Notes: generated by a model from the sequence alone, not told the origin. A DNA stretch of 64,000 bases from Albimonas pacifica (GCF_900113695.1 NZ_FOQH01000008.1:1-64000); one strand, 5' to 3'; positions 1 to 7,793 are shown, numbered from the stretch's first letter. Translations and numbers: made by a program.

Positions 1-302
1 GGCTCGGGGCGCGCGGGGCTCGGCGGCGGCGGGGCGGCGTCCGGGCCGGGCGCGGGGCGCGGGTCCTCGGGCAGCTCCGCGGGCGGAGGCGGCGGGGTCT
101 CGGGCGCGGGGGACGGCGTCTCGGCCGGGGGCGCGGGGGGCGTCTCGACCGGGCGCGCGGGCGGGGTCTCGGCGGGGGGCGCGGGGACCTCGGGGGGCGC
201 GATCTCCTCGGGCTCGCCGTCGGCCATCAGCTCGTCGAGGCCCTTCTCGATCCGGTCCGAGGACTTGAAGAGGCGGGACTTGAGCTTGTTGAAGAACGAC
301 AT
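1..302 (-). CDS. ftsY: FtsY, signal recognition particle receptor (N-terminal part only)
   Basis: FtsY is the membrane-associated GTPase that docks the signal recognition particle and its ribosome at the SecYEG translocon. Only the first 100 codons are visible; the gene runs off the left edge. The start MSFFNKLKSRLFKSS is the amphipathic N-terminus usual in alphaproteobacterial FtsY. It is followed by an acidic and then a long Pro/Ala/Glu-rich linker, the poorly conserved A region, so the NG GTPase domain lies outside the window. The gene order dapF-mtaB-ftsY on the same strand is common in Rhodobacterales and supports the call, although two extra genes sit between mtaB and ftsY here. No catalytic motif can be checked. 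Confidence 0.8.
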   Translation of the reverse strand, partial: MSFFNKLKSRLFKSSDRIEKGLDELMADGEPEEIAPPEVPAPPAETPPARPVETPPAPPAETPSPAPETPPPPPAELPEDPRPAPGPDAAPPPPSPARPE

Positions 303-541
303 GGGCGATCCGATGAGCTGCCGCGCGGCGGAGGTCCGAACGAGGCTCGGCATAGCGCGTAGGGGCAGGCGAGGAAAGGGCCGGCAGGTTGGAAGCCGCC
401 GCGCGACGCACGCGCCCGGGGCGGGCGTCGGGCCCGCGGCGGCGGGGCAGGCGGCGCGCCGGGGGCGGGCGGAGGCGGCGCCCCGGCGGCGGGCGGGGGG
501 CGCGGGGGGCGCCGCTTCTGAACTCACCAGGGAACAGGGCC

Positions 542-702
542 GCGCCTGCTCCCCGCAGCCGTCCGTCGCTTCAGATGCCTGAGCTGCGGCGGGGGCCGGG
601 TCAAGGACAAGCCGCCTTCGGCGGTCGCTGCGCGATCCTTGACCCGGCCCCCGCCGCAGCTCCGATCGGCATCAGCGACGGACGGCTCCGGGGAACAGGC
701 GC
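542..702. repeat. Large inverted repeat with a palindromic centre
   Basis: Two arms of about 66 nt (542-607 and 636-702) are reverse complements apart from two substitutions and one divergent block of about 11 nt. The 28-nt centre contains a smaller palindrome (GCCGCC-TTC-GGCGGT). The element lies in the otherwise featureless 593-nt gap between ftsY and the next gene. It could be a dispersed REP/BIME-like element or a small non-autonomous transposable element. No target-site duplication was recognised and no second copy was seen in the window. The rest of 303-895 is low-complexity GC-rich sequence. Confidence 0.7.
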
Positions 703-895
703 TTCGCGAGGGGCCGGTTCGGGGGCGCCTGGGGGCGGGCGTCGAGGGGCGTGGGGCGGGCGGAGGGGCGCGACCGGGGTCTGCGGGGCGGGCGGGGCGC
801 GGGGAAGGGGAGGCCGTGCGCTCCCCGGCCTGACAGGCGCGACGGGGGCGCGGGGATGCGCTAGGCTGGCGTGCGCCCGCCGTCCGGAGCCCGCC

Positions 896-1864
896 ATGTC
901 CGAGCCGCTGCCCGACATCCGCACCGCGCCCCCCGAAGTGCAGGCCGAGGCCGCGGGGCTGCGGGCGGCGCTCGACGCCGCCATCCCGCCCAAGCGGGAG
1001 GTCGACCGCAACCTGCTGCTCGCCACCTGGAACATCTGCCAGTTCGCCTCGCTGAGCGAGACCTGGGAGGAGGGCGGCAGCCCCGTGCGCAACTGGCGCG
1101 GGCTGCACGCGATCGCCGAGATCGTCTCGCGCTTCGACGTGGTGGCCCTGCAGGAGATCAAGGGCGACCTGCGCGCCCTGCGCACGCTGATGAAGACGCT
1201 GGGCCCCGGCTGGGGGTTCCTGGTGACCGACGTCAATCGCGGCGACCGGGGCAACGACGAGCGGATGGGGTTCCTCTTCGACCTCTCGCGCGCCCGGCTC
1301 TCGGGGCTGGCCGGCGAGCTGACCGTGCCGGGGGAGGGGCTGGAGGGCTCGCCCCTGCGCGCCTTCGCCCGGGCGCCCTATGCGGTCAGCTTCCAGGCGG
1401 GGGCGCGGACCTTCATCCTCACCGTCTGCCACGTCTTCTACGGCGACGCGGGGGCGGAGGCGCTGGAGGAGCGCCGGCGCGAGCTCGACGGGTTCGCGCG
1501 CTGGATGGCGGACTGGGCGGCGACCACGAACCGCTACCACCAGGACCTGCTGGTGCTGGGGGATTTCAACATCGACCGGATGGGCGACCCGCTCTACGAG
1601 GCCTTCGCCTCGCGCGGGCTGCACGTGCCGCCGGCGCTGCACGCGGTCCCGCGGACGATCTTCGCCAAGCCCAGCTTCTACGACCAGATCGCCTGGTTCG
1701 AGGCCGGCGAGGGCCGCGCCGGCCTGACCCTGGAGCCGCTGGCGGCGGGGGGCTTCGACTTCCGCCCGCATGTCTACGCGGACCCGCCGATGCCCTCGCG
1801 CTCGCTCGCCGCGCGGATCTCGGACCACTTTCCGCTGTGGGTCGAGTTCCGCGCGGCGGGCTGA
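896..1864 (+). CDS. Endonuclease/exonuclease/phosphatase family protein
   Basis: This 322-residue protein has the ordered motifs of the EEP (DNase I/exonuclease III-like) metal-dependent phosphoesterase fold: an N-terminal strand with ATWNI, the metal-binding glutamate in VALQEIKGD, the region RGDRGNDERMGF, a histidine in VCHVFYGD, the GDFN motif in LVLGDFNIDRMGD, and the C-terminal SDHFPLW catalytic Asp-His. No signal peptide is seen, so it is probably cytoplasmic. The start at MSEPLPD was chosen because the sequence upstream in the same frame is low-complexity and unlike the family. The substrate cannot be told from sequence. The gene interrupts the usual mtaB-ftsY adjacency and is on the opposite strand. 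Confidence 0.85.
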   Translation: MSEPLPDIRTAPPEVQAEAAGLRAALDAAIPPKREVDRNLLLATWNICQFASLSETWEEGGSPVRNWRGLHAIAEIVSRFDVVALQEIKGDLRALRTLMKTLGPGWGFLVTDVNRGDRGNDERMGFLFDLSRARLSGLAGELTVPGEGLEGSPLRAFARAPYAVSFQAGARTFILTVCHVFYGDAGAEALEERRRELDGFARWMADWAATTNRYHQDLLVLGDFNIDRMGDPLYEAFASRGLHVPPALHAVPRTIFAKPSFYDQIAWFEAGEGRAGLTLEPLAAGGFDFRPHVYADPPMPSRSLAARISDHFPLWVEFRAAG

Positions 1865-1868
1865 GGCC

Positions 1869-2432
1869 TCAGGCCCGGTCGAGCTTGCGCGCGGCGAGCC
1901 CCAGCGCCAGCAGGGCCGAGCCGTCGGAGACGAAGGCGATGCCCGCGATCAGCCCCAGCAGCCACATGGCCGAGCCGGGGAAGGCCGCGTAGATCGCGAT
2001 CGCCGCGACCAGGGCGGCGGCGCCGGCGGCGGCCATCCAGCCCCAGCCCTTCGCGGGCCGCATCCGGAACCCCTCGTAGAGGCGCACCACGCCCGAGACC
2101 GCCAGCATCACCACGATGACCAGCGAGAAGGCCATCAGGCCTGCGAGCGGGTCGAAGATCACCAGCAGCGCGCCGAGGATGTAGACCGCGCCGATCAGCA
2201 GGTGGCCGACGGACTCGCGCCAGCCGCCCTTGCCGAAGCTCTGCGCCACCTGGGCGATGCCGGCGAAGAGGAAGGCGACGCCGATCCAGGCGTTGATGGC
2301 GACCGAGGCGAGGAAGGGCGCCAGGATCGCGAAGATCCCCATGACGACCAGGGCCGCGCCGATGCCGACGAGCCACTTCCAGTTGCGGACCAGGACGTCG
2401 GGCATCGGGAAGGGGACCTGCGGGGTGGACAT
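1869..2432 (-). CDS. HdeD-family (DUF308) membrane protein
   Basis: The 187-residue product is made almost entirely of about six hydrophobic helices with short loops, starting near residue 18 (WLVGIGAALVVMGIFAILAP). It has the repeated Gly/Ala-rich helix pattern of the HdeD/DUF308 family. E. coli HdeD is linked to acid resistance, but most family members have no proven role. A good ribosome-binding site (AGGAG, 8 nt before ATG) supports the start. It converges with the EEP gene with a 4-nt gap. A perfect 8-bp palindrome lies just upstream (2450-2466) and may be an operator. Confidence 0.8.
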   Translation of the reverse strand: MSTPQVPFPMPDVLVRNWKWLVGIGAALVVMGIFAILAPFLASVAINAWIGVAFLFAGIAQVAQSFGKGGWRESVGHLLIGAVYILGALLVIFDPLAGLMAFSLVIVVMLAVSGVVRLYEGFRMRPAKGWGWMAAAGAAALVAAIAIYAAFPGSAMWLLGLIAGIAFVSDGSALLALGLAARKLDRA

Positions 2433-2754
2433 GGCGAACGCTCCTGAAAATGGGGGCCGCCCCCATACTTCGCCCTGCGAGGCCGGGTTTCAACCGCCGG
2501 AGGGGGTGGGGCGACGATCGGTCGGCGGGCGGGCGAGGCGAAGGACCGCGGCGCGGGACGGCGCGCGGAGGGCCCGGGCGTCGGCGCGCGGCGCCGGCGG
2601 CGCGGCATCGGCGGCGCGGAGGCCGATGCACGTGGCGCGAGGGGCGGCGGCCGGGGAGAGGCCCCGGGTCAAGCCCGCGGCGCCCCTGGAGACGCGCGGC
2701 GCGCCGGAGGGCGGGCGTCGGCGCCTGGGGCGCGGGGGGGCTTGCGCCTGGCGG
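2433..2754. other. Intergenic region with a short palindrome
   Basis: This stretch between mtaB and the HdeD-like gene is GC-rich low-complexity DNA. The only structure seen is the perfect palindrome ATGGGGGC-C-GCCCCCAT at 2450-2466, directly upstream of the HdeD-like ribosome-binding site. It could be a repressor site or an mRNA hairpin. No gene is supported. Confidence 0.5.
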
Positions 2755-4062
2755 TCAGGCGGCGAGCAGGCGGTCGCCGTCGCGGGCGGCGATGCGGGCC
2801 TCGACCAGGGCGCCGGGGGTCCGGGGGGCGGGGAGGACGACCTCGGCGAAGCCTTCCGAGCGGCCGCGGGTCTCGGTCTCCATCACCAGTCGCTCGGTCC
2901 GGCCGATGCGGGCGTCGAGCCAGGCGTCGCGGGCGGCCTCGCCCGCCGCGCGCAGGCGGGCGGCGCGGTCCTTGCCGACCGACTTCGGAACCTGGGGCAT
3001 GCGGGCCGCCGGGGTGCCCTTGCGGGGGGAGTAGGGGAAGACGTGAAGCCAGGTGAGGCCGCAGTCCTCGACCAGCTTGAGGGAGTTGAGGAACATCGCC
3101 TCGGTCTCGGTCGGGAAGCCCGCGATCAGGTCGGCGCCGAAGACGATGTCGGGGCGGGCGCGGCGGATGTCCTCGCAGAAGCGGATGGCGTCGTCGCGCA
3201 GGTGGCGGCGCTTCATCCGCTTGAGGATCATGTCGTCCCCCGCCTGGAGCGAGAGATGCAGGTGGGGCATCAGCCGCAGGTCCGAGGCGACGGCGTCCAC
3301 GAGCGCCGGGTCCGCCTCGACCGAGTCGATGGAGGAGATGCGCAGGCGCGGCAGGTCCGGGACCAGCCGCAGGATCCGCTGCACAAGGTCGCCCAGCGGC
3401 GGCTTGCCCGGCAGGTCCGCGCCCCAGGAGGTGAGGTCGACGCCGGTCAGCACCACCTCGTTGTAGCCCTGCGCGGTCAGGCGGCGGATCTGCTCGACCA
3501 CCACGCCGGCGGGGACCGAGCGCGAGTTCCCCCGGCCGTAGGGAATGATGCAGAAGGTGCAGCGGTGGTCGCAGCCGTTCTGCACCTGCACGTAGGCGCG
3601 GGCGCGCGTTCCGAACCCGTCGATCAGGTGGCCGGCGGTCTCGGTCGCCGACATGATGTCGTCGACGCGGATCTTCTCGGTCTCGCCGATCAGGTCGGGG
3701 CCGCCGGCGCCGCCGAGCGCCTCCTCCCGCTTCAGCCGGGCCCAGGCGGGGGCCTGCATCTTCTCGGCGTTGCCCAGCACGAGGTCGACCTCGGGCATGG
3801 TCGCGAACGTCTCGGGCTCGGTCTGGGCGGCGCAGCCGGTGACGATCAGGCGGGCGTTGGGGTTCTCTCGCCGCAGCTTGCGGATGCGCTGGCGGGCCTG
3901 GCGGACGGCCTCGGCGGTCACCGCGCAGGTGTTGACCACCACCGCGTCGCCCAGGCCCTGCTCGGCGGCGAGCGCCTTCATCGCCTCGGTCTCGTAGGCG
4001 TTCAGGCGGCAGCCGAAGGTCTCGAAGACCGGGGGGGCGGGGGCGCGGGCGTCGTCGGGCAT
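2755..4062 (-). CDS. mtaB: MtaB, tRNA (t6A37) C2-methylthiotransferase
   Basis: MtaB is a radical-SAM enzyme that converts t6A to ms2t6A at position 37 of ANN-decoding tRNAs. The 435-residue protein has the family layout. The N-terminal UPF0004 domain carries the three auxiliary cluster cysteines (C18 in TFGCRLN, C46 in VNTCAV, C77 in VTGCAAQ). The radical-SAM CxxxCxxC motif follows (CDHRCTFC, then IIPYGRG). A C-terminal TRAM-like region precedes the stop. The gene starts 4 nt after the dapF stop codon, so the two are very probably cotranscribed. Length is normal for the family. MiaB is less likely because the Phe-Gly-Cys-Arg start is typical of MtaB. Confidence 0.93.
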   Translation of the reverse strand: MPDDARAPAPPVFETFGCRLNAYETEAMKALAAEQGLGDAVVVNTCAVTAEAVRQARQRIRKLRRENPNARLIVTGCAAQTEPETFATMPEVDLVLGNAEKMQAPAWARLKREEALGGAGGPDLIGETEKIRVDDIMSATETAGHLIDGFGTRARAYVQVQNGCDHRCTFCIIPYGRGNSRSVPAGVVVEQIRRLTAQGYNEVVLTGVDLTSWGADLPGKPPLGDLVQRILRLVPDLPRLRISSIDSVEADPALVDAVASDLRLMPHLHLSLQAGDDMILKRMKRRHLRDDAIRFCEDIRRARPDIVFGADLIAGFPTETEAMFLNSLKLVEDCGLTWLHVFPYSPRKGTPAARMPQVPKSVGKDRAARLRAAGEAARDAWLDARIGRTERLVMETETRGRSEGFAEVVLPAPRTPGALVEARIAARDGDRLLAA

Positions 4063-4066
4063 GGGC

Positions 4067-4951
4067 TCAGGCCTCGGCGGGGAGGGCGTCGAGGAAGGCG
4101 GGCGAGAGCTCGGCCTCGAAGACCGTGGCGACGGGGCCGGCCATCAGCACGCCGCCGCCCTGGTCCTCGGGCAGCCACTCGATCTCCAGCGCGCCGCCGT
4201 CGAGCTCCACCACCGCCCGGCGGCCGGTGACGCCCAGGCGGGCGGCGGCGACCACGGCGGCGCAGGCGCCCGAGCCGCAGGCGAGCGTGACGCCCGCGCC
4301 GCGCTCCCACACCCGCAGGCGCAGGCGGTCGGGGGCGATCAGCGAGATGAACTCGACGTTGGTGCGCTGGGGGAACAGGGGGTGACGCTCGATCTCGGGG
4401 CCGCGGGCGGTGAGGTCCACGGCCTCGGCGTCCTCGACCACGAAGACGCAGTGGGGGTTGCCCATCGACACCGCCGCCGGGGCGCCGGGCAGGGGCAGGG
4501 CGAGCGTGTCGACCTCCCGCGCCAGCGGCACCGAGGCCCAGTCGAGCGCGGGCGCGCCCATGTTCACCTCGATCAGCCCGTCCTCGCGCAGGCGGCCCGT
4601 CAGGCGGCCATGCTCGGTGCGGATGGCGACGGCCCCGCGCCCGGTCTCGGCCAGCAGCAGCGAGGCCACGCAGCGGGTGGCGTTGCCGCAGGCGCCGGCG
4701 GTGGAGCCGTCGGCGTTCCAGAAGATCAGGCCGGCGTCGGCCTCCGGGTCGCCCAGCTCGGCGCCGGTCACGATCTCGGCGAGCTGGTCGAAGCCCACCC
4801 CGCGGTGACGGTCGCCCAGCGCGCGGGCGAGCGAAGGCGTCACGCGGGGGCCGCCCGCGCGCGCGTCGATCACCACGAAATCGTTGCCCAGCCCGTGCAT
4901 CTTGCGAAAGCGCAGGGGGGCGGAGGATGCGTCCTTGGCCATGGCGCGCAT
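4067..4951 (-). CDS. dapF: Diaminopimelate epimerase
   Basis: DapF interconverts LL- and meso-diaminopimelate, the last but one step to lysine and the source of the peptidoglycan cross-linking residue. The protein shows the N-terminal signature [13 protein letters not shown] and both catalytic cysteines in their conserved settings: GACGNATRC in the first half and [10 protein letters not shown] in the second. Its length of 294 residues is slightly long because of the N-terminal [10 protein letters not shown]. An in-frame ATG at 4942 is an equally possible start, and neither has a strong ribosome-binding site. It is the first gene of the dapF-mtaB pair. The enzyme is cytoplasmic. Confidence 0.95.
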   Translation of the reverse strand: MRAMAKDASSAPLRFRKMHGLGNDFVVIDARAGGPRVTPSLARALGDRHRGVGFDQLAEIVTGAELGDPEADAGLIFWNADGSTAGACGNATRCVASLLLAETGRGAVAIRTEHGRLTGRLREDGLIEVNMGAPALDWASVPLAREVDTLALPLPGAPAAVSMGNPHCVFVVEDAEAVDLTARGPEIERHPLFPQRTNVEFISLIAPDRLRLRVWERGAGVTLACGSGACAAVVAAARLGVTGRRAVVELDGGALEIEWLPEDQGGGVLMAGPVATVFEAELSPAFLDALPAEA

Positions 4952-5115
4952 ATACGCGCGCGGGGCCGGCCGCGCCAGCCCCGCGAGGCGCGCGGCCCTG
5001 CGCCGGGCGGGAGGCGGACCTGCGCCCGACGCCGCGGCCGCAGCGTCGCGCCCGGCTTGCGCCGACGCGCCGCGGGCGTCACCTATGCGCCCACGAACAA
5101 GGAGAGGAAACGTCC

Positions 5116-5532
5116 ATGGCCGACGAGACCGCCCGCCCCGCCCCCGACGCCGATCCGGCGACCGCCTCGCTGGACGCTTCGGTCGAGCGCGTGCCCGCCG
5201 AGGCGCCGATGGGCCGGACCCTGATGCGCGGCTGGCGCGGGCGCTGCCCGCGCTGCGGCGAGGGCGGCCTGTTCCGCGCCTACCTCAAGGTGCGCGAGGA
5301 GTGTCCTGCCTGCGGCCAGTCCTTCCGCGGCCTGCGCGCCGACGACGGGCCGGCCTACGTCACCATCCTGATCGCCGGGCATCTCGCGATCCCGCTGATG
5401 TACTGGGGCGCGGAGTGGGAGAACATGTGGGCCTCGGTCGCCGCGATCTCCGCGGTGGTGCTGGTCGGCTCGCTGGTGCTGCTGCCGCGGGTGAAGGGGG
5501 CGTTCCTGGGGGTGCTCTGGCGCAGCGCCTGA
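5116..5532 (+). CDS. DUF983 family membrane protein
   Basis: The 138-residue protein has two CxxC pairs ([11 protein letters not shown] and ECPACGQ) followed by two hydrophobic helices, which is the layout of the DUF983 family common in alphaproteobacteria. The cysteine pairs suggest a zinc ribbon facing the cytoplasm. Its function is not established. The start was chosen at MADETARP because AAGGAG lies 11 nt upstream; sequence further upstream in frame does not look like protein. It is divergent from dapF and convergent with the short-chain dehydrogenase. Confidence 0.85.
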   Translation: MADETARPAPDADPATASLDASVERVPAEAPMGRTLMRGWRGRCPRCGEGGLFRAYLKVREECPACGQSFRGLRADDGPAYVTILIAGHLAIPLMYWGAEWENMWASVAAISAVVLVGSLVLLPRVKGAFLGVLWRSA

Positions 5533-5547
5533 GCGGCGCCGCGCCGG

Positions 5548-5563
5548 GACCGCTGCGGCGGTC
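5548..5563. terminator. Hairpin between convergent genes
   Basis: The perfect inverted repeat GACCGC-tgcg-GCGGTC fills most of the 31-nt gap between two convergent genes. It has no T-run, so it may act as a weak bidirectional terminator or only as a 3' end-protecting hairpin. Confidence 0.4.
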
Positions 5564-6310
5564 TCACTGGGCGGTGTAGCCGCCGTCCACCACGTGATAG
5601 CCGCCGGTCATGAAGCTGGCGCGGTCGGAGAGCAGGAAGGCGATCAGCTCGCCCACCTCCTCCGGCCGGCCGAGCCGCTTGACCGGGTGGAGCTGCACGA
5701 TCGGGTCGAGGTCGGCGACCGCGTTCTCGACCAGCGGCGTGCGGATGTAGCCGGGGCCGACCGCGTTGATGCGGACGCCCTGCTCGGCGTAGTCCATCGC
5801 CGCCGCGCGGGTCATCCCCACCACCGCGTGCTTGGAGGCGACGTAGCCCGTCGCGTTGGCCCGCCCCACCGAGCCCAGGATCGAGGCGATGTTCACGATC
5901 GCCCCGCCGCCGGCCTTCAGCATCTGCGGGATCTGCGCCCGCATCCCCAGGAACACCCCGGTGAGGTTGATCGAGATGATCCGGTCCCAGTCCTCGAGCG
6001 TCTGTTCGTGCAGCGGCGCGCGCACCCCGGCGACGCCGGCGTTGTTCACCGCCAGATGCAGCGCCCCCCAGCGGGAGACGGCGGCCGCCACCGTGCGGGC
6101 GTGATCCTGCGCCGAGGCGACGTCGGCGACCGCGATCTCGGCCTCGCCGCCCGCGTCGCGGATCTCGTCATGGGTGGCCTGGGCGAGCTGGCTGACCAGG
6201 TCCGAGACGACGACCCGCGCCCCCTCTCCCGCCAGCTGCACCGCCGTGGCGCGCCCGATCCCCGAGCCTGCGCCGGTGACCAGCGCGACCTTGCCGTCGA
6301 AGCCCGGCAT
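5564..6310 (-). CDS. Short-chain dehydrogenase/reductase (classical SDR)
   Basis: The 248-residue protein has all classical SDR marks: the nucleotide-binding motif TGAGSGIGRA near residue 12, NNAG in the middle, the catalytic YVASK (Tyr-x-x-x-Lys) with the upstream serine in IASILGS, and the PG motif after it (VGPGYIRTPL). The aspartate after the second strand (VVVSDL) favours NAD(H) over NADP(H). The substrate is unknown; glucose/3-oxoacyl-reductase-like annotations are common for this type. It is cytoplasmic and appears to be transcribed alone. Confidence 0.9.
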   Translation of the reverse strand: MPGFDGKVALVTGAGSGIGRATAVQLAGEGARVVVSDLVSQLAQATHDEIRDAGGEAEIAVADVASAQDHARTVAAAVSRWGALHLAVNNAGVAGVRAPLHEQTLEDWDRIISINLTGVFLGMRAQIPQMLKAGGGAIVNIASILGSVGRANATGYVASKHAVVGMTRAAAMDYAEQGVRINAVGPGYIRTPLVENAVADLDPIVQLHPVKRLGRPEEVGELIAFLLSDRASFMTGGYHVVDGGYTAQ

Positions 6311-6584
6311 GGCGTTCCTCCCGTGTCTGCGGGGCGGCAGGGTCGCCGTCCCGCTGTTATTGTTCGGATGTCTTAGCGTCCGCCGTCTCCGGGACCAAGC
6401 CCCGCCGGCGGGGGGGGCGGCGGGGGCGGCGACGGCGGACCCGGGGTCGCGGGGCTTGCGCGGGGCGGCGGGGGCCCGGGGATCGGGGGGGCGAGCGAGG
6501 TCCGGGCGCGTCGCCGGGTCGGGGGGGCGGGGAACTGCGCGGGGCTGCGGGGCATCTTCCTTCCCGCCTTCGCCTCGCGACGGC

Positions 6585-6613
6585 TTGACCCCCGCCCCCC
6601 GGCCCCCTATCAG
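6585..6613 (+). promoter_or_regulatory. Promoter of tRNA-Lys
   Basis: TTGACC (6585-6590) and TATCAG (6608-6613) are separated by 17 nt and end 11 nt before the tRNA 5' end, which is ideal for a sigma-70 stable-RNA promoter. The rest of the 6311-6624 gap is low-complexity G/C-rich sequence with no gene. Confidence 0.6.
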
Positions 6614-6624
6614 AGCCCCCGGTC

Positions 6625-6700
6625 GGGCCGTTAGCTCAGTTGGTAGAGCAGCTGACTTTTAATCAGCGGGTCGCAGGTTCGAATCCTGCACGGCTCACCA
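6625..6700 (+). tRNA. tRNA-Lys (anticodon UUU)
   Basis: The 76-nt sequence folds as a full cloverleaf. The acceptor stem is GGGCCGT paired with ACGGCTC (one G-U pair), followed by discriminator A and an encoded CCA end. The anticodon stem is GCTGA/TCAGC with loop CTTTTAA, giving anticodon UUU, and the T-arm contains GGTTCGAATCC. The 3' part (6653-6700) is supplied by the integrated phage, which restores an intact gene; the displaced chromosomal 3' end is now at 45580-45627. Confidence 0.98.
6653..6700. other. attL core (tRNA-Lys 3' end)
   Basis: This 48-nt stretch, from the anticodon arm to the CCA end, is repeated without mismatch at 45580-45627. Crossover took place somewhere within it. 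Confidence 0.95.
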
Positions 6701-6723
6701 AAATCAAGCACTTAGCAGTGCAT

Positions 6724-6759
6724 CCGTCCGAGCGTCCGAAAGCGTCCGAGTCGGACGGA
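6724..6759. repeat. Repeats next to attL, possible integrase arm sites
   Basis: Two GCGTCCGA direct repeats lie within a 9-bp inverted repeat (TCCGTCCGA at 6724-6732 and TCGGACGGA at 6751-6759), 24 nt inside the prophage. Phage integrases bind arm-type repeats at such positions, but a tRNA-processing or transcript hairpin role is also possible. Confidence 0.4.
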
Positions 6760-6766
6760 AATGCGA

Positions 6767-6792
6767 AACGCCCTCCCGATCGGGAGGGCGTT
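6767..6792. terminator. Perfect palindromic hairpin downstream of the first antirepressor
   Basis: AACGCCCTCCCGA and its exact complement form a 26-nt perfect palindrome flanked by A and T residues. It lies 20 nt past the stop of the leftward antirepressor gene and downstream of the rightward tRNA gene, so it can terminate transcription from either side. Confidence 0.6.
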
Positions 6793-6811
6793 CGCGTCTC
6801 GGCCGAGACGA

Positions 6812-7507
6812 TCAGCGGCGGGCGGCGAAGTTCCGCAGGGCTTCTTCGAGAATCACATAGAGGTCGATGGCGAAGGGGTTGCCGTCCATCCGCATGTCGG
6901 CGCGCCGACGGTCGCGGATGGCGCGGGCCTCGGCGATCAGCTCGGCCAGGTCCTCGGCCGAGAGGCCCCCGCTTCCGGGCATCCGACCGGCGAAGCCGCC
7001 GGCGAAGGGCGGGTCTCCCAGCTCGGCGAGGCGCGCGGCCGCCTGGTCGCGGATGCCGCGCCAGTGGGCGATGCGGTTGAGATGGGCGCGGTCGGCCGGC
7101 AGCGGTGCGGCGAAGGGATCGAAGGCCGCGACCGGCAGGCCCGCCGCCGGCGGCCGCCGCTCCCCCTCCTCCTCGATCAGGTCGAGCACCCAGCGGCGGA
7201 ACGCCTTGGCCCGCTCGGTCTTCGCCAGCATCGCCACCAGGTGGGCGCCGCGGAGGGAGAAGACGCGGACTTCGCGGCGCTGACCTGCGTGGTCAGATTG
7301 ACCACTCAGGTCCCCCTGCACGGTCAGCTTGACCGTGCAACTCATGTCCGCGGTGAACTCGTCCTCGTTGCGCTGGTAGAGCCGATGGACGGCGCGGTCA
7401 TCCGCATAGCCTAGCGCCTCGGCCAGGTCGCGTGCGGTGAACCACATCTCGCCGTCGCGGCGGATGACCTCGATCTCGGTATCTTCAAAGGTGAGCAGAT
7501 CCAGCAT
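6812..7507 (-). CDS. BRO-N domain antirepressor (copy 1)
   Basis: The 231-residue protein begins with a BRO-N domain (about residues 1-110; MLDLLTFEDTEIEVIRRDG, FTARDLAEALGYAD, and later VFSLRGAHLVAMLAKTERAKAFRRWVLD), as found in phage antirepressors. Such proteins inactivate the prophage repressor by direct contact. The C-terminal half is predicted to be helical and ends DGNPFAIDLYVILEEALRNF. A close paralogue lies at 27226-27909; the two differ mainly in residues about 54-80. The start was chosen at the ATG preceded by AGGAG that sits directly after the C4-type leader; longer in-frame versions would read through that RNA. It is transcribed alone from its own promoter (7720-7748). Confidence 0.85.
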   Translation of the reverse strand: MLDLLTFEDTEIEVIRRDGEMWFTARDLAEALGYADDRAVHRLYQRNEDEFTADMSCTVKLTVQGDLSGQSDHAGQRREVRVFSLRGAHLVAMLAKTERAKAFRRWVLDLIEEEGERRPPAAGLPVAAFDPFAAPLPADRAHLNRIAHWRGIRDQAAARLAELGDPPFAGGFAGRMPGSGGLSAEDLAELIAEARAIRDRRRADMRMDGNPFAIDLYVILEEALRNFAARR

Positions 7508-7714
7508 CTCAAGCTCCTGTGATGGAGCCCGACGCCCGCTCGCCAAAACGGGTGGCCGGGCAACAGCGGGTTGGCGAACCGGCTCACAGGGACCGGCAGG
7601 CCCGAAGGCCTCCCACTGCGCCCGACCATAAAAGCCGCACCCATGGGGCGCGGCTTGCGAGCGCCTGTGAACGAAGCGGGTCGCCAAACCCGACGCGCCC
7701 TTTTTCGACGCGCA
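7508..7714 (-). promoter_or_regulatory. Antirepressor leader with C4-type decoy and target segments (copy 1)
   Basis: This leader of about 205 nt is homologous along its length to 27021-27225. In gene orientation it contains TTGGCGA (7681-7687) and TCACAGG (7664-7670); then their complements CCTGTGA (7584-7590) and TCGCCAA (7571-7577) inside the 76-nt C4-like RNA; then TTGGCGA (7540-7546) and TCACAGG (7516-7522), the latter overlapping the ribosome-binding site. The middle pair can therefore pair with either outer pair, and pairing with the last one would hide the ribosome-binding site. A terminator-like hairpin with a short T-run lies between the first pair and the C4 RNA. Confidence 0.75.
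7553..7628 (-). ncRNA. c4: C4-like antisense RNA (copy 1)
   Basis: A 76-nt unit is closed by a 9-bp stem (TGGTCGGGC with GCCCGGCCA). Inside are a hairpin AGGCC-TTCG-GGCCT and a CCGG/CCGG hairpin that displays CCTGTGA in its loop, followed by single-stranded TCGCCAA. This matches the size and arrangement of the C4 antisense RNA of phages P1 and P7, which is cut from the antirepressor transcript and blocks antirepressor translation. The two exposed segments are exact complements of the ribosome-binding region of the downstream antirepressor. Processing ends are inferred from the fold. Confidence 0.75.
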
Positions 7715-7719
7715 GTTGC

Positions 7720-7748
7720 ATCGTAGGGTAAGCGCGACCGTCGTTCAA
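7720..7748 (-). promoter_or_regulatory. Promoter for C4-like RNA 1 and antirepressor 1
   Basis: On the minus strand TTGAAC and TACGAT are separated by exactly 17 nt, placing transcription start near 7713, where homology with the second leader begins. The second locus has TTGAAT-N17-TACATT at the same relative position, although the surrounding sequence is unrelated. Confidence 0.6.
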
Positions 7749-7793
7749 GGGTAGGCTCGCCCGTGGGCGAATCGCATTCTTCGGGGGGATTTG

